Positions 18,295 through 26,306 of a stretch of DNA of 45,428 nucleotides are shown here, piece after piece. The notes under the pieces were generated by a model. It was not told the DNA's origin. It did not search any database and was given only the letters and a program-made list of their open reading frames with translations. How positions within the stretch are numbered: the first letter of the stretch is position 1; each line of letters begins with the position of its first letter. Source of the stretch: Candidatus Mcinerneyibacteriota bacterium (GTDB lineage: Bacteria > Macinerneyibacteriota > Macinerneyibacteria > Macinerneyibacteriales > DSCS01); NCBI GenBank assembly GCA_016937175.1, contig JAFGWL010000063.1, positions 1-45,428 on the forward strand. The letters are read 5' to 3'. A program made the translations under genes and the position numbers.

Positions 18295-19338
18295 ATGGGC
18301 AGAAGTTTTGCAAGCGACAACAATACACCGGTTCATCCGAAGATCATGCAGGCAATCATAGAGGCTAACAAAGAAGATTTCGTCTCCTATGGCGACGATC
18401 CCTATACCCGCCGTGCAGAAGAGCTCCTGCGGCATCACTTCGGAGCTGAAGCCCACCCCTTTCTGGTCTTTACCGGGACGGCAGCCAATGTGCTGGGCCT
18501 GTCAGCGGTCCTGAGTCCCTATCACGCCGTCATTGCACCGGCGACCTCCCATATCAACGTGGATGAGTGTGGGGCTTTGGAGAATATCACCGGCTCCAAG
18601 CTCCTTACTGTTCCAACAACTGACGGGAAACTTACACCGTCCCAGGCAGCCCCCTTTCTGCATGCTCTGGGAGTGGAGCACCACGCTCAACCCCGTGTGA
18701 TCTCCATCACACAGCCTACAGAACTGGGAACCGTCTACTCTCAAGCAGAGATCAAAGAGCTGGCCGTTTTCGCCCATGACAACGGGCTCTATCTCCATAT
18801 GGACGGAGCAAGGTTAGCCAATGCAGCAGCTTTCCTGCATACCTCTCTCAAAGATATCACAGCAGATGCCGGAGTCGATATTCTCTCCTTCGGAGGGACA
18901 AAAAACGGGATGATGTTTGGGGAATCGGTCATCCTCTTTAGCAAAAAGGCCGCCTCTTCCTTTAAATATATCCGTAAACAGGGAATGCAGCTGGGATCCA
19001 AGATGCGCTATCTGGCAGCTCAGTTTATCGCTTATCTCAATGATCACCTCTGGCTGAAAAACGCCGAACATGCCAATACCATGGCCCGTATCCTGGCTGA
19101 AAAAGCAGCTCTTCTCCCGGGGGCTGAGATCTTCCAGCCGGTGGAAACCAACGGAGTCTTTCTACGGCTTCCTCATAAAGCCATCAAACCCCTCCAGGAG
19201 AAATCTTTCTTCTATGTGTGGGATGAAGAAGCGGGCGAAGTCCGCTGGATGACTTCGTATGATACCACAGAGAAGGATATTGATGAATTTATCGCCGAAG
19301 CCCGGGCGGTATTACAGGAGATACACGAAGGTCACTGA
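18295..19338 (+). CDS. ltaE: Low-specificity L-threonine aldolase (PLP enzyme)
   Basis: 347 residues. The enzyme splits L-threonine or allo-threonine into glycine and acetaldehyde. Motifs: SDNNTPVHPKI at the N-terminus, FTGTAANVLGL around residues 59-69, the HMDGARLANAA stretch (168-178) binding the cofactor ring, and the PLP lysine Lys203 in SFGGTKNGMMFG. Length fits the fold-type I beta-eliminating lyase family. Start set by AAGGAGG seven bases before ATG. It converges with the Smg-like gene and overlaps it tail to tail by 7 bases, leaving no room for an intergenic terminator. Confidence 0.92.
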   Translation: MGRSFASDNNTPVHPKIMQAIIEANKEDFVSYGDDPYTRRAEELLRHHFGAEAHPFLVFTGTAANVLGLSAVLSPYHAVIAPATSHINVDECGALENITGSKLLTVPTTDGKLTPSQAAPFLHALGVEHHAQPRVISITQPTELGTVYSQAEIKELAVFAHDNGLYLHMDGARLANAAAFLHTSLKDITADAGVDILSFGGTKNGMMFGESVILFSKKAASSFKYIRKQGMQLGSKMRYLAAQFIAYLNDHLWLKNAEHANTMARILAEKAALLPGAEIFQPVETNGVFLRLPHKAIKPLQEKSFFYVWDEEAGEVRWMTSYDTTEKDIDEFIAEARAVLQEIHEGH

Positions 19339-19757
19339 TAAAAGTGAAACTCATCAGCGTCCAGGTCGACACCTGAAATATAAGCGATGATCTTGGTGAT
19401 GACAGACTCTTCCACCGGAAGGACATCCATCTGGAGGGCGATCTCGATGGCCTCCTCCATATCGTTCTCGTCGATAAGACCCAGATATTTACATAAAGTA
19501 AGCTTATCCAGAGCCTCTTCGGTAAACAGCATCCTTTCCAGGGCGTTAAAGAGACGGACTCCCTGTATCAGGTCTTGTGTATGGAAAAGATCGTGATCCC
19601 CGGACCGGTCCTGCATCCTCTTGACAATGGTGTTGACCGAATCACGGTCCATCCCTCTGTCAGTCAGATACTGTACAAGCTTTTCCCGGGAAAGTTCAGC
19701 CTTTTCGCCGGTCAGGGCTTCGACAAGTTTCCCGATCAGATTATCTTTTTTCTTCAT
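19332..19757 (-). CDS. DUF494/Smg-like protein
   Basis: 141 residues. The C-terminal half (about 70-140), with FNALERMLFTEEALDKL, KYLGLIDENDMEEAIEIAL and DVLPVEESVITKIIAYI, follows the layout of the DUF494 (Smg) family: a helix, a short hairpin with 'fLe..GvL', and helices ending in an acidic loop. The gene directly follows dprA with an ATGA overlap, the same order as dprA-smg in many bacteria, which supports the call. Smg has no established biochemical function. The N-terminus, rich in Lys/Glu, is divergent. Confidence 0.6.
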   Translation of the reverse strand: MKKKDNLIGKLVEALTGEKAELSREKLVQYLTDRGMDRDSVNTIVKRMQDRSGDHDLFHTQDLIQGVRLFNALERMLFTEEALDKLTLCKYLGLIDENDMEEAIEIALQMDVLPVEESVITKIIAYISGVDLDADEFHFYQ

Positions 19758-20857
19758 AATTCATCCTCATCTTTTAAAACAAACCGGCGATTGTCTAGTT
19801 CCATAATGTATTTCTTCATTTTCAGGCTCAGCAATGCCGCTGAAAGCCGGCCCATGGGAAGACGTTCCTCGAGGGCACAGGCAATCTCTTCCATGCTCAC
19901 AGGGTCTTCCGCATCCAGGTGATTTATAACTGTTTTTTCATCTTCTGTCAAGGAATCCCTCTTTACCGGCCCTGCGGGATCCTCTTCCCCGTCGAGACCC
20001 CAGAAGTCCGAGATATCACTTCCCCGTGTCACGGGGACTGCCCCCTCTTTGATAAGAGCATTGGTGCCGGCGCAGCTCTGCCTGAAGATCGATCCGGGAA
20101 CGGCAAAGACATCACGGCCCTGGGCCAGGGCAAACGATGCGGTGATCAGGGAACCGCTCTTCTGAGACGACTCCACCACCAGAACCCCGCGGGAGAGGCC
20201 GCTGATGATCCTGTTGCGTTGGGGAAAGTGGTGCTTTTGAGGCCCTGTCCCCGGGGGAAACTCGCTGACAAGAGTCCCCTCCTCAAGAAGTTCTCGATAG
20301 AGGGGACGGTTCACCGAAGGATAAACGATGTCGACCCCGGTCCCCAGTACAGCCACCGTCGGGACTCCCTTTTTCAGAGCTGCCCGATGGGCAACTCCGT
20401 CGATCCCTGCAGCCATCCCGCTGATCACACTCACCCGGGAAGGAAGTCTTCCCACGATCTCTTCTGCGGCCCGCCGTCCATAATGAGAACATCGGCGTGT
20501 CCCCACAACAGCTAAGGGATACTCCCCCCAACACCTCCCGCTCCCCTTGAGATAAAGGGTAAGGGGCGGATCATGGATCTCCCGAAGGAGCTCAGGATAT
20601 TCGGGATCGGCCAGTGTCACCCAGGATATTCCCCTCTTCTCAAGTCCTCTTATAGCTTTCCCCAGGGCCAATGTCTTCCTTTTGCGAAGAAAACCCTCTA
20701 CAGAGGCTTTTCTCAGCCCTCTTCTTGAGTGGAAAAAGGAATCGGGAGCTTTAAAGAGAGCGGCTGCACTTCCGGCAGCCGCAATAAGCGTGTGCTGGGT
20801 CGCTGGGGAAAAAACACCGGCCAGGGAAAGGGCTAAATAGTATTCCCGGGTCTCCAT
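19754..20857 (-). CDS. dprA: DNA-processing protein DprA
   Basis: 367 residues from the ATG at 20857; the codon before it is TTG, so a one-residue longer form is possible. DprA loads RecA on incoming single-stranded DNA during natural transformation. A SAM/HhH-like N-terminal region (to about 80) precedes the Rossmann domain with AVVGTRRCSHYGRRAAEEI, the VSVISGMAAGIDGVAHRAAL segment, FPPGTGPQKHHFPQRNRIISGLS and VVESSQKSGSLITASFALAQGR. A C-terminal winged-helix domain (about 300-365) completes it. It sits immediately after the LysM gene and shares its promoter. With the pilT gene at 10001 it hints at competence, but no com genes are present. Confidence 0.95.
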   Translation of the reverse strand: METREYYLALSLAGVFSPATQHTLIAAAGSAAALFKAPDSFFHSRRGLRKASVEGFLRKRKTLALGKAIRGLEKRGISWVTLADPEYPELLREIHDPPLTLYLKGSGRCWGEYPLAVVGTRRCSHYGRRAAEEIVGRLPSRVSVISGMAAGIDGVAHRAALKKGVPTVAVLGTGVDIVYPSVNRPLYRELLEEGTLVSEFPPGTGPQKHHFPQRNRIISGLSRGVLVVESSQKSGSLITASFALAQGRDVFAVPGSIFRQSCAGTNALIKEGAVPVTRGSDISDFWGLDGEEDPAGPVKRDSLTEDEKTVINHLDAEDPVSMEEIACALEERLPMGRLSAALLSLKMKKYIMELDNRRFVLKDEDEL

Positions 20858-20860
20858 CAA

Positions 20861-21958
20861 TTACTGGATCTCGATCTTATCCCCCAGGCGGATCTCTTCG
20901 TCGCCGGTGACCGAAACGATGATACATGTCGAGTTGTTCTCACGGGCATTGATGACCCTGATCCGGCCCTTCAGGGCTGCAGGGATCGTCGTTACGCCGC
21001 CCTGGGGATCGTTGACTTTTCTCGGCTTACCCATAATTGCGAAATGCATACCTGCTTTTACGCCCTGCTTCAGGCCGCGGTCGATATAGACGATACTTCC
21101 CCGGGAGGCCAGTCTTGTCCCCCCCTGGAAGTAGATGATGTATCCTTCATAATCAGGTTTGATATTTTTCTCATTAAGTACGATCCGGGGATACTCATAC
21201 CCTATATAATATCCTTTGCGGATAGCTTCCATCTGTGACGTGATGACACATCGGGAGAGGTCGTCATAGACTTCCAGGACTTTGACGATGCCGCGAGGTT
21301 TGACCATGGACCCCACGGTCTCATAGGTCACCGGATGAGTCACCTTTTCTTCGATGGTATAGACAAAGAAATGATCCCCTTCACGGACACGGTCCTTCGT
21401 TCCCCGGTTAATATAGACTTCTTCTCCGTGGACACCGAAGTCTTTCTTCTTCTCCAGCTCCACAATTGCTCCGAAGGGTTCCATGTGTTTTTCCAGGATA
21501 TATCCCCCTTGAAGTTTTGTCTCTCCAGAACCGGACACCGGGATTGTCTCTTCGGTTGCCGGGCTCTCTTCACTTACCTCCGTTGCAGGATCTTCAGCCG
21601 TCTCCTTAAAAATAAACTCTCTGATTGAGGTATCTTCTTCAGCGTAAAGCTCTTTATTCTCCGGTTTGACATAGGTCTCGGGGACCGGGGCCTGGAGGTC
21701 CAGAGAGATATGGTCTCCGGGATAGATCCAGTTGGGATCCGTGATATGCGGATTCTGTTCCCAGACTTTGACCCAGAGCCAGGGATTGTCCAGCTGCGTC
21801 CCGCAGATGTCCCAGAGAGTGTCCCCTTTGACCACTACATAGACCTTTTCTCCTGTCATATCGGTTCCCCGTGGGCCGGGATAGGGGGGCGGGACTTTTC
21901 CTAAAGCGGCTCCGCTCATCGTCATCATGAACAGCAGAATTGCGATAACTGGTTTCAT
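20861..21958 (-). CDS. Secreted LysM protein with two FlgT-like repeats
   Basis: 365 residues. A signal peptide (about 1-20, ending SGAALG) leads to a LysM domain at about 38-86 (YVVVKGDTLWDICGTQL...NPHITDPNWIYPGDHISL), which binds peptidoglycan. After an acidic linker come two copies of a beta-rich unit: residues about 181-252 (VYINRGTKDRVREGDHFFVY ... GIVKVLEV) and about 290-363 (VYIDRGLKQGVKAGMHFAIM ... GRIRVINA). Their resemblance to the C-terminal domain of flagellar protein FlgT is by pattern. Good binding site (GAGGAGGAAAT). Located in the periplasm by inference; function unknown. It leads dprA and the Smg-like gene, from the promoter at 22032-22060. Confidence 0.85.
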   Translation of the reverse strand: MKPVIAILLFMMTMSGAALGKVPPPYPGPRGTDMTGEKVYVVVKGDTLWDICGTQLDNPWLWVKVWEQNPHITDPNWIYPGDHISLDLQAPVPETYVKPENKELYAEEDTSIREFIFKETAEDPATEVSEESPATEETIPVSGSGETKLQGGYILEKHMEPFGAIVELEKKKDFGVHGEEVYINRGTKDRVREGDHFFVYTIEEKVTHPVTYETVGSMVKPRGIVKVLEVYDDLSRCVITSQMEAIRKGYYIGYEYPRIVLNEKNIKPDYEGYIIYFQGGTRLASRGSIVYIDRGLKQGVKAGMHFAIMGKPRKVNDPQGGVTTIPAALKGRIRVINARENNSTCIIVSVTGDEEIRLGDKIEIQ

Positions 21959-22031
21959 ATTTCCTCCTCAGCTCCCGTCAAAGATAAAAAATCAGCTATT
22001 CTTACGGGATGATTGTCTCTTTTCACTTTGA

Positions 22032-22060
22032 AATATAACATATAAGAGGAATTTCTTCAA
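22032..22060 (-). promoter_or_regulatory. Sigma70-like promoter for the LysM-dprA-smg unit
   Basis: Minus-strand TTGAAG (22055-22060) and TATATT (22032-22037) are 17 bases apart. The -35 box lies just 7 bases beyond the obg stop. A TTCTT-G-AAGAA inverted repeat overlaps the -35 box. Confidence 0.65.
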
Positions 22061-22067
22061 GAATGAT

Positions 22068-23327
22068 TTAATCAGCCTGATAAAAAAACTCGAAGGATCC
22101 GGCCACGATAACAGTATCCCCGTCCCGTGCCCCGGCTTCGGCCAGTGCTTTGAAGATCCCGATCTTTTCCATAATATCAGTACAGCGCCGGACGGAAGCT
22201 TCCAGATGGAAGTCAGTCATCTGGACTATTTTCCGGATATAGACACCATCGACGAAAAAGGCATCCCCTTCCCGTGAAAGTGTAAATTTCCGTTTATCTT
22301 CATGAACTATTATCTTTTCGGGGATGGTGATCTCCACCGGCGGAAGCTCTTCCAATGTTTTTATGATATGATTTTTTAGCTCCCGGATCCCTTCTCCCGT
22401 GGCTGCTGAGATGGGAAACGGGTCGATTCCGGTAACCCGGCTGAAATTCTTCAGGTTCTCAGCGGCTTCGGTGACATCCATCTTATTGGCTACCACAAGG
22501 AAGGTCTTATCCGCCAGGGCCGTATCATACTGAGAAAGCTCTTTTTGGATGACCCTGTAATCTTCTGCAGGGTCCCGTCCTTCCACCCCACCCATGTCGA
22601 TAAGATGGATCAGTAGCCGGTTCCGTTCAGCATGTTTCAAAAACCGGTCTCCCAGCCCTGTGCCGCTGCTGGCGCCTTCTATCAGCCCCGGAAGATCGGC
22701 CACCACAAAGCTGAACCCCCTCTCTGAAACGACAGCCCCTAAATTTGGTTCGATGGTCGTGAAGGGGTAAGAAGCGATTTTTGGATTAGCGTTGCTCAAA
22801 ACAGACAAAAGAGTCGACTTGCCGGCATTGGGGAGTCCGATAAGCCCCACATCGGCGATGAGTTTGAGCTCCAGGATCAGAGTCAGCTCTTCCCCGGGTT
22901 CTCCCAGTTCTCTGATATAAGGAGCCCGGTTGGTGTTGGAAAGAAAAGCAGCATTCCCCCGTCCGCCACGTCCTCCCCGGGCAGCGATCCAGCGGTCTCC
23001 TTCCCGGAAAAGGTCTGCCAGGAGCTCTCCCTCTTCCGTATAGATCATGGTCCCTGGGGGGACAGAGACTTCCAGGGTTTTCCCGTCTTTTCCAAAACGG
23101 TTATTGGGTTCTCCCGGAGCGCCGTTGGCAGCTCTGATGTGGGGATGAAAACGGACATCATAGAGAGTCTTCACCGACGGATTGACCTGAAAGACCACAT
23201 CACCGCCCCGTCCGCCGTTACCTCCGTCAGGGCCTCCTTTGGGGATAAACTTCTCCCGTCTGAAACTGAGACATCCGGGGCCGCCTGCGCCGCCCCGGAC
23301 GTATATCTTCGCGCGATCTATGAACAT
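22068..23327 (-). CDS. obg: GTPase Obg (CgtA)
   Basis: 419 residues. Obg assists late large-subunit assembly and links it to growth state. The Gly-rich Obg fold occupies about 1-158 (GGAGGPGCLSFRREKFIPKG, GGNGGRGGDVVF). The G domain has G1 GLPNAGKS (164-171), G3 DLPGLIEGAS, G4 NKMD and G5 SAATGEG. A C-terminal OCT domain (about 340-410) is present; it is missing in some Obg proteins. It follows rpmA by 9 bases with no clear ribosome binding site, so translation is probably coupled. The order rplU-rpmA-obg is widespread. Confidence 0.98.
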   Translation of the reverse strand: MFIDRAKIYVRGGAGGPGCLSFRREKFIPKGGPDGGNGGRGGDVVFQVNPSVKTLYDVRFHPHIRAANGAPGEPNNRFGKDGKTLEVSVPPGTMIYTEEGELLADLFREGDRWIAARGGRGGRGNAAFLSNTNRAPYIRELGEPGEELTLILELKLIADVGLIGLPNAGKSTLLSVLSNANPKIASYPFTTIEPNLGAVVSERGFSFVVADLPGLIEGASSGTGLGDRFLKHAERNRLLIHLIDMGGVEGRDPAEDYRVIQKELSQYDTALADKTFLVVANKMDVTEAAENLKNFSRVTGIDPFPISAATGEGIRELKNHIIKTLEELPPVEITIPEKIIVHEDKRKFTLSREGDAFFVDGVYIRKIVQMTDFHLEASVRRCTDIMEKIGIFKALAEAGARDGDTVIVAGSFEFFYQAD

Positions 23328-23336
23328 GTGAGGAGA

Positions 23337-23588
23337 TTATCTGGATTCAACGTTAACGACACTTCTTCCCCGGCGTGTGGAGAAGCTGACGACCCCGTTG
23401 ATAAGGGCGAAAATGGTATAATCTTTACCGAGGCCGACATTCCGGCCGGGGAGATACTTCGTACCGCGCTGACGGACGATGATATTTCCGGCGAGAACAT
23501 CCTGGCCGCTGTAACGTTTAATCCCGAGCCGCTTTGATTCGCTGTCCCGGCCGTTCCGGCTGCTTCCTACACCTTTTTTATGAGCCAT
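23337..23588 (-). CDS. rpmA: 50S ribosomal protein L27
   Basis: 83 residues. The N-terminus [21 protein letters not shown] is the form without the cleavable extension found in Firmicutes, and reaches the peptidyl transferase centre. GGGGAGGTGGCAT precedes the ATG. It lies 13 bases downstream of rplU. Confidence 0.98.
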   Translation of the reverse strand: MAHKKGVGSSRNGRDSESKRLGIKRYSGQDVLAGNIIVRQRGTKYLPGRNVGLGKDYTIFALINGVVSFSTRRGRSVVNVESR

Positions 23589-23601
23589 ATGCCACCTCCC
23601 C

Positions 23602-23910
23602 TTATTTGGATATGGATTCGACGACCAGCGTCACCATATTCTGCCTGTGGCCTATCATTTTATCAGAATCTTTTCTGCGACGGAAATAGTATACTTTGAC
23701 TTTTTTCCCGCGGAAATGTTCTTTCACTTTGCAGACGACCTTGGCGTTTTCCAATCCCTTGGTATCTGAAATCATCTGAGTCCCGTCATTGAGCATAATC
23801 GGAGTAAACTCGACCGATTCACCGACGGCTTTATCGATCTTTTCAATAAAGATCTTGTCGTTTTCGCGGACAAGATACTGTTTTCCGCCTGTTTTGATTA
23901 CTGCATACAT
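23602..23910 (-). CDS. rplU: 50S ribosomal protein L21
   Basis: 102 residues from the ATG at 23910 ([14 protein letters not shown]). The frame has an ATG two codons earlier, but GGGGGT directly abuts that one and stands 6 bases from this one. The conserved [21 protein letters not shown] motif is present. L21 binds 23S rRNA near L20. First gene of rplU-rpmA-obg. Confidence 0.97.
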   Translation of the reverse strand: MYAVIKTGGKQYLVRENDKIFIEKIDKAVGESVEFTPIMLNDGTQMISDTKGLENAKVVCKVKEHFRGKKVKVYYFRRRKDSDKMIGHRQNMVTLVVESISK

Positions 23911-23940
23911 GGTCATACCCCCTGTTTCTTCTGCAAAAAG

Positions 23941-23969
23941 AAACTACCACACAAAGGATAGGGTGTCAA
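23941..23969 (-). promoter_or_regulatory. Sigma70-like promoter for rplU-rpmA-obg
   Basis: Minus-strand perfect TTGACA (23964-23969) and TAGTTT (23941-23946) are 17 bases apart. The leader to the rplU ATG is about 25 bases, too short for a structured L21 leader. Confidence 0.65.
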
Positions 23970-23996
23970 GCAAATATTGTCGTCAAAAAGGAGGAC

Positions 23997-24557
23997 TCAA
24001 CAGAGGACAGCCAGGTCTCCTGCCACAGTATCGCGGGGAACAGTCCCTTTGATGACGATCTGGGCCACCTTGCCGGAAAGGTAGGAAAAGAGGACCCTTG
24101 ACGAAGCGAAACTCTCTTCCCGATTCTTGAGTTTCTCCCAGAAAAAAGAGTAGAAGACCATCTCATACTGCTTATAGAGAGCGGCAAGTTCTTCACGGAG
24201 AAGATTCGTCTTCCCGAATCCCATGATCTCATAGACAGCGATCTTAAGACGCTCTTTTTCATCGTCGGGCCATCCTTCAGCCGCTTCCAGAAGCCCCAGA
24301 GAAATAGCCTTAAGCTCTTCGGCCCGGTGTTCTTCGATATAGGAGCGGGCCTCTTCCATGAGAGATTGAAAAGTCGTCAAAACGATATCGCGGTAGAGGA
24401 TCTCCTTGTTTTTAAAATAGTAGTAGATCACAGAGACTGCGACTCCTGCCTGCCGGGCGATGGCCCGCATCCCTACCCCGTCGTATCCCAACTCGGAAAA
24501 AAGAGTCACAGCTGCTTTTTCGATCCGCTGTTTGGTCTTTGTGTTTTCTTTATCCAT
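23997..24557 (-). CDS. TetR-family transcriptional regulator
   Basis: 186 residues. The N-terminal DNA-binding domain has the canonical TetR pattern: RIEKAAVTLFSELGYDGVGMRAIARQAGVAVSVIYYYFKNKEILY-type sequence over residues 11-55, with helix-turn-helix at about 28-47. The C-terminal ligand domain is divergent, as usual. It is the last gene of the lapA-lapB-mutS-mutL run, 21 bases after mutL with AAGGAGAG. No obvious operator palindrome is seen next to it, and no drug-export gene is adjacent, so its target is unknown. Confidence 0.93.
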   Translation of the reverse strand: MDKENTKTKQRIEKAAVTLFSELGYDGVGMRAIARQAGVAVSVIYYYFKNKEILYRDIVLTTFQSLMEEARSYIEEHRAEELKAISLGLLEAAEGWPDDEKERLKIAVYEIMGFGKTNLLREELAALYKQYEMVFYSFFWEKLKNREESFASSRVLFSYLSGKVAQIVIKGTVPRDTVAGDLAVLC

Positions 24558-24578
24558 CCCTTTTCTCTCCTTATCCTG

Positions 24579-26306
24579 TTATCTTTTGAAAAGCTTATCA
24601 AACTCGCTGCGGCCCATGATACGGGCCACGGGCCTGCCATGGGGACAGGTCATCGTAAACCCCCCTTGTTCCAGAGCTCCGGCAAAGGCAGCGATATCCT
24701 CCCTGGTCAGCTTATCCCCTGTCCGCAGAGAAGCTTTGCACGCTTTCCTGGCCAACCGCTCGCGAAAAAGAAGCGCGTCCCCGCCCTCTTCAAGAGTGTG
24801 GCACAGGTCCCGAATGAGCTGCTCCAGGTCTTTAAGCCCCGCCAAAACAGCCGGCACTTCCTCTACCACGACGGTATCCTCTCCGAAGGGCCGAAGATGA
24901 AAACCCAGGGAGCGGAACTCTTGCTGATAATCTTTGATCAGAGAGGTATAGACACGCCCCAGGGAGACTGCCTCCGGGATGATCCTGGCCCGCCCGCTCT
25001 CCCCGGCTTCCCGCATGAGCCGGTCATAGACCAGCCTCTCGTTGAGGGCATGAAAATCCACAAGAAGAAGAGACGACGGGGCGGTAAAGAGAAGATATCG
25101 CTCAAAAAGGATTCCGGCATACTCAAAATCACCTACCCGTATCTCCCCTTCTTCTGAGCCTGATACAAGGCAGGACGTGGGAGCGGTGTCAAAAAGAGAA
25201 GGACCCGGTTCCCGTATCTTTTGTCCTCCCGGGCTGCTTTCTCCATAACTGCTCATCTGTTCATCGGCATACTCGCCTCTCCTTTCGGCCGGCCCCCCTC
25301 CCGGCAAGCTCTCTTTACGGGCGAAAGCTTCCGAAACAGCTTTGTGAAGGTTCCCGTAGAAGCGGCGTTCTTCCAGAAAACGGACTTCACTCTTTTGGGG
25401 ATGGACATTGACATCCATCTCTTCGGGAGGGACAGAAGCGAAAAGAAAGGCAAAGGGATAATATCCGGGCAGAAGAAGCTCCTGCATGGCATTACGTACG
25501 GCAAAGACAAAACCCTTATCCTTCACCGGCCTGTCATTAACGAAAAGGTACATATGCCCGGAATGGCGGTTGACTGCGTCGCTGTCGGTAACAAATCCTT
25601 TGACAGAGAGGAACCCGCTTTGTCTCTCTACGGAAACCAGGGCCTTGCTGACATTTTCTCCGAAGAGAGCTTCGATCCGTTGAACGAGGCTCTCCTCCCT
25701 TCCCACATGAAAGAGTGTCTCGCCTTCACGCCTGAGCACAAGCTCGACCCTCCGGGAAGCGGTAAGCAGAGCGGTAGTCTCCATGAATTCCCGGATCAGA
25801 CGGAACTCATAGGAAGGTGTTTTGAGAAACTTCCTCCGGGCCGGAACATTGAAAAAAAGGTTTTCCACACGCACAGTCGTCCCTTGTTGCCGGCCTGCAG
25901 CCTGCAGAAGCGTCTGTTTACCCCCCACGATCTCAATGCGCCCCCCGTGATCTTCATCACCGCTTCTGGTGATAAGAGAACATCGGGAGACCGAGGCGAT
26001 ACTCGGGAGAGCTTCTCCCCGAAAACCCAGGCTGGAAAGGTGTTCCAGGTCATGGATGCTGGAGATCTTCGAAGTGGCATGGCGACGGAAGGCCAGGGGG
26101 ATCTCATCGTAAAGGATCCCCGCCCCGTTGTCAGAGACTTCCATGAAGTCTGCGGGAGAAGAGCTGACAGAGACGATGATCTTGTCCGCCCCGGCATCCA
26201 ATGCATTTTCTACAAGTTCTTTGACCACTGAACGCGGGCGGTCCACTACCTCTCCCGCAGCGATCTTATTGATTGTATGACGGTCAAGTGCGCGAATCTT
26301 CTTCAT
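24579..26306 (-). CDS. mutL: DNA mismatch repair protein MutL
   Basis: 575 residues. The GHKL ATPase has IAAGEVVDRPRSVVKELVENALDAGA (15-40), DNGAGI (59-64) and GFRGEAL (94-100). The C-terminal dimer domain carries endonuclease-type motifs: DFHALNERLVYD (417-428, versus the DQHA-x2-E-x4-E consensus, last residue Asp instead of Glu), ACKASLRTGD (522-531) and CPHGRP (554-559). These are found in MutL proteins that nick DNA themselves in bacteria lacking MutH. It overlaps mutS by 23 bases, so the two are coupled. A short linker (about 335-390) separates the domains. Confidence 0.97.
   Translation of the reverse strand: MKKIRALDRHTINKIAAGEVVDRPRSVVKELVENALDAGADKIIVSVSSSPADFMEVSDNGAGILYDEIPLAFRRHATSKISSIHDLEHLSSLGFRGEALPSIASVSRCSLITRSGDEDHGGRIEIVGGKQTLLQAAGRQQGTTVRVENLFFNVPARRKFLKTPSYEFRLIREFMETTALLTASRRVELVLRREGETLFHVGREESLVQRIEALFGENVSKALVSVERQSGFLSVKGFVTDSDAVNRHSGHMYLFVNDRPVKDKGFVFAVRNAMQELLLPGYYPFAFLFASVPPEEMDVNVHPQKSEVRFLEERRFYGNLHKAVSEAFARKESLPGGGPAERRGEYADEQMSSYGESSPGGQKIREPGPSLFDTAPTSCLVSGSEEGEIRVGDFEYAGILFERYLLFTAPSSLLLVDFHALNERLVYDRLMREAGESGRARIIPEAVSLGRVYTSLIKDYQQEFRSLGFHLRPFGEDTVVVEEVPAVLAGLKDLEQLIRDLCHTLEEGGDALLFRERLARKACKASLRTGDKLTREDIAAFAGALEQGGFTMTCPHGRPVARIMGRSEFDKLFKR

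Noticed and set aside
23911-23996. L21 leader regulatory RNA
   Set aside because: The predicted leader is only about 25 bases, too short for a structured ribosomal-protein leader.
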